A DNA stretch of 64,000 bases, from the NCBI GenBank assembly GCA_934402395.1, contig CAKRTQ010000002.1:1-64000 (forward strand), given 5' to 3'. This document shows positions 35,499 to 44,394 of this stretch, one piece after another; position 1 is the stretch's first letter; each line of letters starts with the position of its first letter. Made by a program: the position numbers and the translations under genes. The DNA comes from an uncultured Eubacteriales bacterium. Its GTDB lineage: Bacteria; Bacillota; Clostridia; Oscillospirales; CAG-272. A model generated the notes under the pieces. The model saw only the letters and a program-made list of their open reading frames with translations, searched no databases and was not told the origin of the DNA.

Positions 35499-35762
35499 AT
35501 CGGCCGACACGGGCGTCGGTTGAAATTTGGCAAAAGGAGGCGATCGTTTTTGAAATACCGTATAAAAACATACAACGGATGCGCGTCACACGGCGGCTTC
35601 CGGGGAAACTCTCGCCCCGAGGCTGCCCGATGAGATTGCTCGGAAAGTAATATTATCCGAGGTGCGCATCCACCGCCCGGAGACTTAAGCTCCGTGGTTT
35701 TGAGGCAACACGGTCTCCCCCTCGCCCGAGAGGGGAGACCGATGCTTGCCGGAAAAGGAGGC
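35499..35762 (+). ncRNA. Long structured leader RNA before an XRE regulator
   Basis: The transcript has a 5' hairpin (CCGAC/GTCGG, about 35504-35519) and a ribosome site AAAAGGAGG with a short ORF. It then shows a three-arm domain closed by GGATGCGC (35577-35584) and GCGCATCC (35664-35671). One arm is a long GC stem with CGGGG/CCCCG at its tip (about 35592-35627); the other is CTCGGA/TCCGAG (35639-35661). Next come a CGGAG/CTCCG stem (35678-35694) and a 13-bp hairpin CGGTCTCCCC.../GGGGAGACCG (35711-35741) just before the second ribosome site. CCGTG (35692-35696) can instead pair with CACGG (35709-35713), which would disrupt both last hairpins. This is switch-like, but I cannot match it to a named RNA family. 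Confidence 0.6.
35550..35633 (+). CDS. Possible 27-residue leader peptide
   Basis: A TTG start at 35550 has GGAGG 9 bases before it and an open frame of 27 codons ending in TGA at 35631. The product is basic (start MKYRIKTYNG, end RPEAAR). The ORF overlaps the structured domain of the leader, so translating it would open the P1 and P2 stems. Coding is suggested only by the ribosome site and needs proof. Confidence 0.35.
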   Translation: MKYRIKTYNGCASHGGFRGNSRPEAAR

Positions 35763-35766
35763 GCAA

Positions 35767-35979
35767 ATGCAATTCACTACAGAATTCGGCGACAGACTGG
35801 CTGTTTTCCGCCGTCGCACTGGTATGACGCAGGACGCACTTGCCGCAAGGCTCGGCGTTTCGGCTCAGGCGGTATCAAAATGGGAACGTGCTGTATGCTG
35901 TCCCGACATCTCACTTCTGCCCGCTTTGGCGGACACCTTCGGCGTCAGTATTGACCTCCTGTTCGGCAGGTCAGCCTGA
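35767..35979 (+). CDS. Small XRE-family HTH regulator
   Basis: A 70-residue protein that is almost only a helix-turn-helix domain. The core is DRLAVFRRRTGMTQDALAA followed by RLGVSAQAVSKWERAVCCP. The AAAAGGAGG ribosome site is 7 bases before the ATG. It is the only gene after the leader RNA, so the leader probably controls it. A strong terminator follows. Confidence 0.85.
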   Translation: MQFTTEFGDRLAVFRRRTGMTQDALAARLGVSAQAVSKWERAVCCPDISLLPALADTFGVSIDLLFGRSA

Positions 35980-35984
35980 AGCCA

Positions 35985-36028
35985 TCAATGGGGAGCAACG
36001 CATAACATAATGCGTTGCTCCCCATTGA
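35985..36028 (+). terminator. 19-bp stem terminator after the small XRE gene
   Basis: TCAATGGGGAGCAACGCAT pairs perfectly with ATGCGTTGCTCCCCATTGA across six bases, followed by CTTTTTA. It ends the leader RNA/XRE transcript. Confidence 0.9.
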
Positions 36029-36062
36029 CTTTTTACTTTACCGAACGACCTGCCGAAGATCG

Positions 36063-36104
36063 AAAAAAAGCTACGTGCTGTCGCGCCGGAGCGCGACAGC
36101 ACGT
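36063..36104 (-). terminator. Terminator for the DUF4340-GldG-ABC operon
   Basis: ACGTGCTGTCGCGC and GCGCGACAGCACGT pair across CGGA. On the minus strand the stem is followed by a T-run (the A-run 36063-36069), which suits the gene ending at 36143. Confidence 0.85.
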
Positions 36105-36142
36105 TTTCGGTCAGGCTACTTTGATACCGGCAGCCTGCATGA

Positions 36143-38353
36143 TCAATATTTACCCGTGGGGGTTATTACCTCGCCCGTTATCACACGTGCAGCATCGGCA
36201 ATTATCTTGTCGACAAATGAGCGTGTAACATAGAACTCGGCACTGCCGTTTGCCTGAAGCAGCGAACGACGTTCGGTATAAGGATAGAATACATATTCAA
36301 ACTTCGGCTTCTTGTCAAAGGAAGTTATGATCGTAAGCTTAGCCTGCGCCTTGGAGGGATCGGCAATATAGCCCGCGATCTGCTCATCGGTAAGCCCGCT
36401 TTCACCGTCATGGGCGTCACCGGCGATCGATGCATACAGAAGCGACTGATAGAACTTACGGAAATTCGCCATACCGCAGCGCAGATACGTCTTCCCCACT
36501 CCATCGGGAGTCGTGACCGTAATCGTATTGGCTGAGACCTCGACCTTATTTCCGGTTTTTGCATCCGTAACACTGCCGACGAGTACAACAACTTCTTCAC
36601 CGCGGCTGTTGGTATCATACATTGCGCCGCGAATGCTGCTTGCTGCATTGCCGTTGGCATCGACAGCTTTGACCTTTTTATCGTCGATCGTCCACGTAAA
36701 GCCCTTTGAGTCGGTCACGGTTATACTTGATATCGCTTCCATGACAGTTCCGTCCGGAGCCACGGCGCGAATCTTCATTTTGTCGGAGGTTATCGTTCCG
36801 TCCTTCTGAGCTTTGGTCGACGGGTTCGGGTTCGTAACGGAATCGCTTTCCGAATTGTCAAGGTAAAAATGATAGGTCCCCGCAGCGGTCTCAAGCATTA
36901 TTTCCTTCGCCCACGAAAGGTTCATCGAAAAGTACGAATCGTTAACCCAGTCTACCAGCCTGTAATCCAGAAACAGCATCTGTGTACGGCTGATCTCAAC
37001 CACCATATCATAAAGCGCAGAGGTCACATAATAAGTTCCGCGATCTGTCATCTTGCTGACAAATATCGTGTGCTCTATCGCTTCAACATTACTGCTGCTG
37101 TCAGATGCCGGCGTATACTCAAAATAAATCACATATTCCGGATCATAAAGTCCGAGACGCTTCATGTCGTCCTCGGTCGGTCCCAGCTTTGTGACATTAA
37201 GGAATGTCATTTCATAGAACGACTGCAGCGCAGCCCCCGCAGCATCGGCGTCTATGTCATACTGATCGGGGTAATTCATAATGTATGCCATATTGGCATA
37301 GAACGTGCCTGTCCGCGAATCAAGATCCCAGTATGAGAAGCTGATTATAGGCCTTACATCCGCTTTTTCGGGTTCCTTGATGTCAACAAGGTCCTTGCCG
37401 TAAAAGATAGAAAAGTTTTTCACATTGAAATAGCTGTTCAGCGTCATGGGATAGCAGATCGTAGGCGTAACGAACGTCTCAATCGGCAGATCGAACACGC
37501 TGTCAACGTTTTCGGTAAGAGTCGACTGACCGTATACGCTGATAAGCGACGCATCAACGCTGTAATTCATAATATAAACCGCGTCGCGTCCGCTGTAACG
37601 GACGTAGTAACCCGCTCCCGACGGTATCATATCGCCTATATACACCGTGTGCATATTGTTTGATGTATCGACGATACGATACCATGCCGGAGTATAGTCA
37701 TACTCATTTCCGTCGGCGTCCTTGCGCTTTTCGGCGTCAAGACCGTATTCCGTATATTTTCCGTCGGCATCCTTGATGGGATCCTTGATTTTTTCCATCG
37801 TGAGCGGATAACCGCAAGAAACAGCCAGCTGAGACAGGAGTGCCTTGTCATAAGGAGTACCATCAAAGCCTTTTATCTGGAAATTATCCTCCGCATCGCG
37901 GTAAAAGGTGTAATCATTGGTATCGGTATGCACCTGGATCGACTGCATACTGCTCTGCTGGGTGTGTCTGAACATCAGTATCCTCTTTGAAGTACCGACA
38001 TCCTCGCCGTCCTCGGTATCGACGACCGCAACTATCTCACAGGCACCCGTTTTCTGATCTACCTCAACAAGCGTGCCGAGCGTGGTGCTGAAATATCCGT
38101 CCTTGGTCGTTTCTAGCGTATATCCGTCCTTATCGCAAAGAACGTATGCGCCGCCCTTTTCCTTGACATAATATTTCAGACCGTCGCTGTCCTTGAAAAC
38201 TATTCTGTTTAAATAGTATGTTGCCACGCCGAGTCCGACGCCGAGAACTACAATACAGACAAGCAGTATCGCTGTAAGGCGTTTCTGCATTTTCAGCATT
38301 GAGCGGCGACGGCGACCGGTCGGTTTTGCTTCTTTTTCTACATTTCGGTTCAT
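36143..38353 (-). CDS. DUF4340 domain protein of an ABC-2/GldG export cluster
   Basis: A protein of 736 residues. A basic cytoplasmic N-terminus and one helix (about 27-47) are followed by a large external region with repeated beta segments. The DUF4340-like pattern appears near 165-300 and again in the C-terminal half. The Ser/Thr-rich stretch near 520 and the dense acidic loops suggest an extracellular location. This family accompanies GldG-like proteins in gliding or uncharacterised ABC-2 systems. Its ATG overlaps the end of the GldG-like gene by four bases. Function beyond the complex is unknown. Confidence 0.82.
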   Translation of the reverse strand: MNRNVEKEAKPTGRRRRSMLKMQKRLTAILLVCIVVLGVGLGVATYYLNRIVFKDSDGLKYYVKEKGGAYVLCDKDGYTLETTKDGYFSTTLGTLVEVDQKTGACEIVAVVDTEDGEDVGTSKRILMFRHTQQSSMQSIQVHTDTNDYTFYRDAEDNFQIKGFDGTPYDKALLSQLAVSCGYPLTMEKIKDPIKDADGKYTEYGLDAEKRKDADGNEYDYTPAWYRIVDTSNNMHTVYIGDMIPSGAGYYVRYSGRDAVYIMNYSVDASLISVYGQSTLTENVDSVFDLPIETFVTPTICYPMTLNSYFNVKNFSIFYGKDLVDIKEPEKADVRPIISFSYWDLDSRTGTFYANMAYIMNYPDQYDIDADAAGAALQSFYEMTFLNVTKLGPTEDDMKRLGLYDPEYVIYFEYTPASDSSSNVEAIEHTIFVSKMTDRGTYYVTSALYDMVVEISRTQMLFLDYRLVDWVNDSYFSMNLSWAKEIMLETAAGTYHFYLDNSESDSVTNPNPSTKAQKDGTITSDKMKIRAVAPDGTVMEAISSITVTDSKGFTWTIDDKKVKAVDANGNAASSIRGAMYDTNSRGEEVVVLVGSVTDAKTGNKVEVSANTITVTTPDGVGKTYLRCGMANFRKFYQSLLYASIAGDAHDGESGLTDEQIAGYIADPSKAQAKLTIITSFDKKPKFEYVFYPYTERRSLLQANGSAEFYVTRSFVDKIIADAARVITGEVITPTGKY

Positions 38354-39960
38354 GCGTATTTTCTCCTGACGAGAACGAAGATACCTATGCCGAACACAAC
38401 TACCGGCGGCAGCACTGTCAGCAGTACGGTATAACGGTTAGCCTCGGCGGTAGTGAGGCTTTCGATATTGGTCGAAACAAACATTTTGCTTTCAAGTCCG
38501 ACCGGAATAAACTCCTTACCCATTGCGCGCATGGCGCTGAGCATAACGTCGGAGTTGCCGTATACATTGGACTGCAACAGAGCACTTCCAAGGAATCCGG
38601 TCGATCCGCAGGCAAGCACGTACGAGTAATCGGCATCCGAGTTGTTGACCATACGGATCTCGCGCGTGACTGTCATGAGCTTATAAGGATCGGCATCGGT
38701 AGCCGAACTGACTTCACGTCCGCCCGCCATTGCTTTAGCGCCGGGATATGACACAAAAACATCATATATATCGCGCGAAACGCCGTCACGGTAAAAGCTG
38801 CCGTATGTGTACTTTTTGGTCTTGTCATCCTCATCGACATATTCCGAAAGCAGGTATCCGTCGGCATATTGGATGGGCATTGCATTTTTGAATATGACCT
38901 TAGGAGGGTACTGGGTGCGCAGATCCTTGTGAATGGATGCGCCCAGTCCCTCGGAGGTATACGCTCCGACTATTGTCAGACCGTCGGTGGTAAGCGAATG
39001 CGCGCTATCGGTGACAACGCAGGATTCCGCTTTTCCGAGCGCGTTTTCGGAACGCACGAACGAAATGCCCCATTCGCCGAGATATTCCTCAAGATGCGGC
39101 AATCTCGGCGTTGCGGGATCAAGGAACACCGCAAGCGCGTTGGTGCCGTCAAGGAAACGGTCTATTTTTTCGATTTCCGACTTGTCGGATATTCCGTCCT
39201 CTTTTACAAGGAAATCATCGCTCGGATCGTATACAAAGAGCATACGGCAGTCATCGGGAATATCCTCATTGGCGAGGTCGATAAGCTGAAGCTTGTAGCC
39301 TGCATCCTCAAGCATTGAGAGAAGTGCCCCGCTCTTGTTAAGCTCTTCGGCTGTCACGAACGGCTCACCGTGATTGTATGTCAGGCAGGCGATCGGAGCC
39401 TCCGCCTGAACAACAGCAAGTATACCGGAGACAAGCTTCTTCTCGCCGTTGTAAGCCACAGGGGTACTGGTATCCGTCTCTTCGAACATATAGAATGCTC
39501 TTTGAGAATAAAGTCTGAACTCGCTGCCGCTGGCAACGATAACGGAATGAGAATAGATAGAGGTCTTGGAGGTCGTCTTGTACTGATTGACGGCTGTGGG
39601 GTTGCGGAAAATATCAATGTTTTCAACCGTAACGTAATCGACCTCTCGCGCTATCTCAAGTGCCGACTCGTAAACCAGACGCTGGGTAAAGTTTGCCCTG
39701 AGGTTATCCGGCTCATCGCAGAAGATTATTTTGACTTCCTTACCGTTGGTATCAAGATTGCGCAGAGTTTCTTTTGCCGCCTCGGAAAGAGTATAAAGGC
39801 TTTCGGTGGTCATATCGGTATACCATCCGAATTTTCCCGCCAAAAGCGAGAAAAGCGCGTTGAAAAGCACGATAACCGCAATTATCGCACAGGTCAGTGC
39901 CACCGCTACGCTGCCGTAACGGAAACGGCGGGAACGCATTGCTTTATTTGAATCGTTCAT
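38350..39960 (-). CDS. GldG-like ABC transporter auxiliary protein
   Basis: A protein of about 536 residues. An N-terminal membrane helix (about 15-45) is followed by an extracellular domain with the conserved opening YTDMTTESLYTLSEAAKETL and, later, an ABC_transp_aux-like segment (LACLTYNHGEPF). The C-terminal helix ends RRKYA. GldG and GldF/GldA form a complex in Bacteroidota gliding; related sets in Firmicutes have no assigned substrate. The start is the ATG at 39960 with GGAGG 10 bases before it. Co-transcribed with the permease gene. Confidence 0.88.
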   Translation of the reverse strand: MNDSNKAMRSRRFRYGSVAVALTCAIIAVIVLFNALFSLLAGKFGWYTDMTTESLYTLSEAAKETLRNLDTNGKEVKIIFCDEPDNLRANFTQRLVYESALEIAREVDYVTVENIDIFRNPTAVNQYKTTSKTSIYSHSVIVASGSEFRLYSQRAFYMFEETDTSTPVAYNGEKKLVSGILAVVQAEAPIACLTYNHGEPFVTAEELNKSGALLSMLEDAGYKLQLIDLANEDIPDDCRMLFVYDPSDDFLVKEDGISDKSEIEKIDRFLDGTNALAVFLDPATPRLPHLEEYLGEWGISFVRSENALGKAESCVVTDSAHSLTTDGLTIVGAYTSEGLGASIHKDLRTQYPPKVIFKNAMPIQYADGYLLSEYVDEDDKTKKYTYGSFYRDGVSRDIYDVFVSYPGAKAMAGGREVSSATDADPYKLMTVTREIRMVNNSDADYSYVLACGSTGFLGSALLQSNVYGNSDVMLSAMRAMGKEFIPVGLESKMFVSTNIESLTTAEANRYTVLLTVLPPVVVFGIGIFVLVRRKYA

Positions 39961-39977
39961 ATTCACGGCACCTCCCA

Positions 39978-40766
39978 TCAAGCCCAACGGCGGCGTTCAT
40001 ATACGCGCACGGTCAGGTAAAGAAAAACAAAAGTAAGCGAAACGTAATAGAGGAGCGCAGACCAGTCAAGGATACCGTACCCGAAATTCGAAAATCTCGA
40101 CAGAACACTGAACCAGTCAAGCACGTATCTTACCGCATAATTGTTGACAAGACGCGTACCTTCCTCGCTGCTGCCCGCCTGGCTGAGTATGTTTAGAACG
40201 ACCATGGCAAGCAATACGCCTATCGTAACGACCGCAGCCGAAAGCTGATTTTCGGTAAGAGAGGAAACAAAGAGACCTATCGCGATAAATGCGGCTCCGA
40301 TAAGTGCCACACCGATGAGCGAGCCCCATATCTGTGCGGTGTTGGGACCAATATGATCGCCCTTGAGCCAATCGCCTTCGGCTTTTTTAGCGGCGATCTC
40401 GGATGCCGCCGTTGCATACAGCGGAATGAAGTTGATGCAGGAGACCGCAAGCGAGCCGACAAAAAGGGTCAGCGCAGCAGTAAATTTTCCCATAACCATG
40501 CCGAAAATAGTCACCGGAGAGGTAAGCAGCATCTGCTCTGTGCGCATCTTGCGCTCCTCCGAAAACATTCTCATTGTTAGCAGCGGTATGAGGATTATCA
40601 TTGCGAAAATGATGTACTGAAAATAAGATGATGTACTGTATGAATTGGCCTGGAGCGTCGTATAACAGCAAAGCAGCGCAGCCAACGCAAGGAATATCCC
40701 GACATAGGCATATCCGACAGCGTTTATGAAATACGAGCGCATCTCCTTTTTATAAATTGCAAGCAT
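39978..40766 (-). CDS. ABC-2 type permease (GldF-like)
   Basis: A permease of 262 residues with six hydrophobic segments. The N-terminal MLAIYKKEMRSYFINAVGYAY and the first extracellular loop are typical of GldF-like ABC-2 permeases, as is RMFSEERKMRTEQMLLTSPV between helices two and three. It precedes the GldG-like gene by 17 bases. It would form the membrane pore used by the ATPase at 40844. Confidence 0.9.
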   Translation of the reverse strand: MLAIYKKEMRSYFINAVGYAYVGIFLALAALLCCYTTLQANSYSTSSYFQYIIFAMIILIPLLTMRMFSEERKMRTEQMLLTSPVTIFGMVMGKFTAALTLFVGSLAVSCINFIPLYATAASEIAAKKAEGDWLKGDHIGPNTAQIWGSLIGVALIGAAFIAIGLFVSSLTENQLSAAVVTIGVLLAMVVLNILSQAGSSEEGTRLVNNYAVRYVLDWFSVLSRFSNFGYGILDWSALLYYVSLTFVFLYLTVRVYERRRWA

Positions 40767-40843
40767 AAGACTTTACCGACCGCATGACGGTCGTCCTTTC
40801 AGATTTTCTTTATCTCTTGTATCTTGTTTCGGCTGAATTGAGT

Positions 40844-41986
40844 TTACCGCTTTTCTCCGTCGTCCTTATCGGCAAATGTGTCGGACTTTATTGTGTAGTC
40901 CTCGTAATATTTACCGTTATTTTCATCCGTAGAGTCGGTCGAATCTTCGACAAGCTTGTTCTGCTCGGCTGTTTTTTCAACGATCTCACCTGCAAGATCG
41001 CGCTCAGCGACCGCGCGGCGGGTGCGTTGTTCCTTTTCGCCCGGTTTACGGGTGCCGGTCTTATCAACGACCGCTATGAATATGTCTTCAATGCTCAGCC
41101 CGAGTGCTTCAAGACCTATGATGGGCCACTTCTTTTCCGCCATCGTCCAGAACAGCTTTTTGCGTATGTCAATGCCGACTTCGCTCTCGACCATATATGT
41201 ATAAGCATCGCCGTCACGCGCCGCGAGGACTTCGGCATATGTTACCCCGGGCAGATTGCGAAGTGTCGCAAGCACATCACGCTGCGGTCCCGCGATCTTG
41301 ACATTGAAGCGGCGCGTGTTTTCAACAGCTCGTGAAATGTTTTCGGTAAGCTCGTCCGCAACCATCTTGCCCTTATTGATGATTATAATGCGGTCGCACA
41401 CCGCCTGCACTTCCTGAAGGATATGCGTGGAAAGAATGACCGTATGCTCTTTGCCGAGCGTACGGATAAGATTGCGGATCTCAATGATCTGCTTGGGGTC
41501 AAGTCCTATCGTAGGCTCGTCAAAAATTATGACCGGAGGATTTCCGATGAGCGCCTGTGCAATCCCGACACGCTGACGGTAGCCCTTGGAAAGGTTCTTT
41601 ATCAGCCTCTTGCGCACCTCGCCTATCTTTACAACGGCGCACACCTCCTCGATATGCTTTTCTTTATTGAGAGTGCACCCCTTGAGATCATAGGCAAACG
41701 AGAGATATTCGTCCACTGTCATATCGGGATAAAGCGGAGGCTGCTCAGGCAGATATCCGATAAGCCTCTTGGCATTGAGCGGGTCATCGAGAATATCGAC
41801 TCCGCCGATGGATACGCTTCCCGATGTAGAGGAAAGATATCCCGTGAGAATATTCATTGTGGTGCTTTTGCCGGCTCCGTTGGGGCCGAGAAAGCCGACG
41901 ACTTCACCGCGTTCAACCTCAAAGCTGATATCATCAACGGCACAGAACGAACCGTAGTTTTTGACCAGGTGAGATATTTTAATCAT
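40844..41986 (-). CDS. ABC transporter ATPase (GldA-like)
   Basis: Residues 1-230 are the nucleotide-binding domain with Walker A GPNGAGKSTTM, signature LSKGYRQRVGIAQALIG, Walker B VIIFDEPTIGLDP, and the H-loop STHILQEV. A C-terminal domain of about 150 residues is the usual GldA-type extension, and the tail is acidic. It starts an operon with the permease, GldG-like and DUF4340 genes; 77 bases separate it from the permease. No clear promoter is visible upstream, only a weak TATACT near 42030. Confidence 0.92.
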   Translation of the reverse strand: MIKISHLVKNYGSFCAVDDISFEVERGEVVGFLGPNGAGKSTTMNILTGYLSSTSGSVSIGGVDILDDPLNAKRLIGYLPEQPPLYPDMTVDEYLSFAYDLKGCTLNKEKHIEEVCAVVKIGEVRKRLIKNLSKGYRQRVGIAQALIGNPPVIIFDEPTIGLDPKQIIEIRNLIRTLGKEHTVILSTHILQEVQAVCDRIIIINKGKMVADELTENISRAVENTRRFNVKIAGPQRDVLATLRNLPGVTYAEVLAARDGDAYTYMVESEVGIDIRKKLFWTMAEKKWPIIGLEALGLSIEDIFIAVVDKTGTRKPGEKEQRTRRAVAERDLAGEIVEKTAEQNKLVEDSTDSTDENNGKYYEDYTIKSDTFADKDDGEKR

Positions 41987-42180
41987 AAAAAGCGGGTTCC
42001 TTTCATTTCAGATTGTGACACACTGTAAGTATAACACGGAAATTTAAATATTTTATGAACGGCAGGCTGTCATACATATAAAAGGTGACGGTACAGGCTG
42101 ATTTTTTTGTGATTTTATGCTGAACTGCGGCACACACATCCGCATCACATAAAAAAAGCGCGAAAGAATCATATTGCCGC
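41987..42180. other. Divergent intergenic region
   Basis: Between the ABC operon and the zinc-ribbon gene I see no gene. AT-rich stretches and a weak minus-strand TATACT are present; the plus-strand promoter at 42181 follows. Confidence 0.4.
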
Positions 42181-42209
42181 TTGCAAAACAAATACTTATA
42201 TTGTATAAT
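42181..42209 (+). promoter_or_regulatory. Promoter for the zinc-ribbon/TPM pair
   Basis: TTGCAA, 17 bases, TATAAT, with GAGGAG and the start codon 30 bases after. Confidence 0.8.
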
Positions 42210-42241
42210 AGTATACAACATAATTCCGAGGAGTGATCCGT

Positions 42242-43336
42242 ATGGCAGATAACACTATGCTACAATATAAATGCCCCAACTGCGGCGGAACGATCGAATT
42301 CGACAGTAACCTGCAGAAGATGAAATGTCCCTATTGCGACACCGAATTCGATATTGAAACGCTGCGCGGGTTTGATGAAGGTCTGAGATCAACGGCAGAC
42401 AATACCCCCGAGTGGGAAAGCTACGGTGAGGAAAGCGGCAACGGCAGATGGCGCGAAGGTGAGACAGACGGAATGGTCTCATACATATGCAGATCCTGCG
42501 GCGGCGAGGTAATAGGCGACGCCAACACCGGCGCAACGATATGCCCGTTCTGCGGCAACAATGTAATAGTCTCCCAGAAATTCAGCGGAGCGCTTCGCCC
42601 CGATTATATAATCCCCTTCAAAATCGACAAGGAGGGTGCCAAGGCAGCTCTCACCGAATTCATGAAGGGAAAGAAACTGTTGCCGGATCTCTTCACCGAA
42701 AAGAACAGAATAGACAGCATACAGGGAATATATGTTCCATTCTGGCTCTTTGATGCCGATGCGGATGCGTCTCTCAGCTTCAAGGCAACGCGTGTCACAT
42801 GCTGGTCTGACAGAAATTACGATTACACAAAGACCGATTACTACCAGGTGCTACGCGCCGGCAAGATCGGATTTGACCGCGTTCCCGTTGACGGTTCCAA
42901 AAAAATGGACGACACATACATGGAATCGCTGGAACCGTACAATTACAGCGACCTTGTGGAATTCGGCACACCTTACCTTGCCGGATATCTTGCTGACAAA
43001 TACGATGTAGATGCCGATGCGAGCACTCCGCGGGCAAATGAGCGAATAAAAAACAGTACGGTATCGGAATTTTCAAAAACCGCAAGCGGCTATTCCACCT
43101 GCATTCCTACCGGAACCAAGATAGATCTTTCAAACCGCAATATACGGTACGCCCTTCTCCCCGTCTGGGTGCTCAACACAAAATACAATGACAAAATGTA
43201 CACGTTTGCAATGAACGGTCAGACCGGAAAATTCATAGGCAAACTGCCGATCGACCGTTCAAAGTACTGGAAGTACTGGGGCATTGTTTTCGGAGCCGCA
43301 GCACTTATCGGCACATTGCTTTTATTTCTGCTGTAA
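42242..43336 (+). CDS. Zinc-ribbon membrane-associated protein (TFIIB-like zinc finger)
   Basis: A protein of 364 residues. Two zinc ribbons occur: KCPNCGGTIEFDSNLQKMKC then CPYCDTEF, and ICRSCGGEVIGDANTG then CPFCGNN. A long alpha/beta part follows (ALRPDYIIPFKIDKEGAKAAL, then IQGIYVPFWLFDADADAS), and one C-terminal helix closes it. Proteins of this form are often annotated as TFIIB-type zinc-ribbon proteins or 'RNA polymerase subunit P', without evidence for transcription. It is paired with a TPM-domain protein, so a role in the membrane is likely. GAGGAG lies 9 bases before the ATG at 42242. Confidence 0.85.
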   Translation: MADNTMLQYKCPNCGGTIEFDSNLQKMKCPYCDTEFDIETLRGFDEGLRSTADNTPEWESYGEESGNGRWREGETDGMVSYICRSCGGEVIGDANTGATICPFCGNNVIVSQKFSGALRPDYIIPFKIDKEGAKAALTEFMKGKKLLPDLFTEKNRIDSIQGIYVPFWLFDADADASLSFKATRVTCWSDRNYDYTKTDYYQVLRAGKIGFDRVPVDGSKKMDDTYMESLEPYNYSDLVEFGTPYLAGYLADKYDVDADASTPRANERIKNSTVSEFSKTASGYSTCIPTGTKIDLSNRNIRYALLPVWVLNTKYNDKMYTFAMNGQTGKFIGKLPIDRSKYWKYWGIVFGAAALIGTLLLFLL

Positions 43337-43353
43337 AGGAGGCGGACACCGCA

Positions 43354-44358
43354 ATGAAGACAATAAACAAAAACATCATCCGCCTGCTCGCGCTCGCCTG
43401 CGTTCTTATCATGATCGCGGCTGTTGTACTCCCCGCCGGAGCATTGGACGTTACTGAAAGCGAAAGCACCGTAGGAAGGCGTATCATAGATGAGGCAGAT
43501 ATCCTCAGTGACAAATGCGAAAAGGACCTCGATGACTTATTTGCGATAACAAACGAAGCATACGGCTATAATATTTGCTTTGCAGCGGTCAATTCCCTCG
43601 GCAGCAAAACCGCCCGGGAATACGCCGACGACATGTATGACAGTATATTTCCGATAAATTCAAACGGAATTATTCTGATAGTCAGTCTCGAATACCGCGA
43701 TTACTGGCTCTCCACCAGCGGCGATGCGATATCGACCTTTGATGCCGACAGCAGACTCAGCAATCTCGACAGTGCGGTCCTCAGTTGCCTGCGTGACAAT
43801 GACTTTGAAGATGCGGCAAAAACCTTCGCACTGCTCGTCAACAGCTGCCTTGAAGCCGTCAGACGCTATAATGAGGACAAAGACGACAATCCCGCCGCAT
43901 GGCAGAACAGCTATTGCGAACTGATAAGCGATTATTGGGTAAAGCGCGTAAGACCGTCGGAATATGATTCGCTTTCATTCAAAGGCATAATGAGAGCCAT
44001 ATCCGAAGCCGGCGACGGCTCCGTCGGCATATACGACTACGGAGCCACCTATCTTAAAACATGGGGCAAAAAGTTTTTTATAGTACTCGTAATAGCTGCC
44101 GTGATAGCCTTCATATGGCTCGGCGTGATGAAGGCGAAAATGAATAACGTAAAGCGCAACAACCTTGCAGCAGACTACGTACGCCCCGACAGCTTTAAAC
44201 TTACGCAAAGCACGGATCTGTTCCTTTACAGTACCGTAAGTAAGACCACGCGTCATGAAGCCGACACATCCACAGGTCGCAGCAGCGGCGGTGGCGGTGG
44301 CGGTGGCGGTGGCGGTGGCGGCGGTGGATCGCACGGCGGAAGCGGCGGAAAATTCTGA
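43354..44358 (+). CDS. TPM-domain membrane protein with poly-Gly tail
   Basis: A TPM (YgcG-like) protein of 334 residues. After a signal peptide (about 1-31, ending in GALD) comes the TPM domain (about 45-170), starting with IIDEADILSDKCEKDLDDLF and containing NGIILIVSLEYRDYWLS. A membrane helix near 235-253 follows, and then a cytoplasmic tail ending in a run of Gly residues and SHGGSGGKF. The Gly-rich end is encoded by GGTGGC hexanucleotide repeats (about 44285-44328). It starts 17 bases after the zinc-ribbon gene. TPM proteins are linked to photosystem repair in plants, but the bacterial roles are unclear. Confidence 0.88.
   Translation: MKTINKNIIRLLALACVLIMIAAVVLPAGALDVTESESTVGRRIIDEADILSDKCEKDLDDLFAITNEAYGYNICFAAVNSLGSKTAREYADDMYDSIFPINSNGIILIVSLEYRDYWLSTSGDAISTFDADSRLSNLDSAVLSCLRDNDFEDAAKTFALLVNSCLEAVRRYNEDKDDNPAAWQNSYCELISDYWVKRVRPSEYDSLSFKGIMRAISEAGDGSVGIYDYGATYLKTWGKKFFIVLVIAAVIAFIWLGVMKAKMNNVKRNNLAADYVRPDSFKLTQSTDLFLYSTVSKTTRHEADTSTGRSSGGGGGGGGGGGGGGSHGGSGGKF
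44285..44328 (+). repeat. GGTGGC hexanucleotide tract coding for poly-Gly
   Basis: About seven tandem GGTGGC units near the end of the TPM gene encode a run of Gly. Length changes in steps of six keep the frame, so the tail can vary in length without frameshift. Confidence 0.75.
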
Positions 44359-44394
44359 TAATTCCCAGTTGATAGATACAATCACCGCAAACAC

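Noticed and set aside
35499..35762. RNase P, 6S, SRP RNA, tmRNA or a T-box as identity of the leader
   Set aside because: None of their conserved cores (GAGGAAAGTCC, GNRA SRP loop, specifier/T-box bulge, central bubble) could be found.
42003..42221. A minus-strand open frame in the gap upstream of the ABC operon
   Set aside because: AT-rich, no ribosome site, biased residues, and it covers the plus-strand promoter at 42181.
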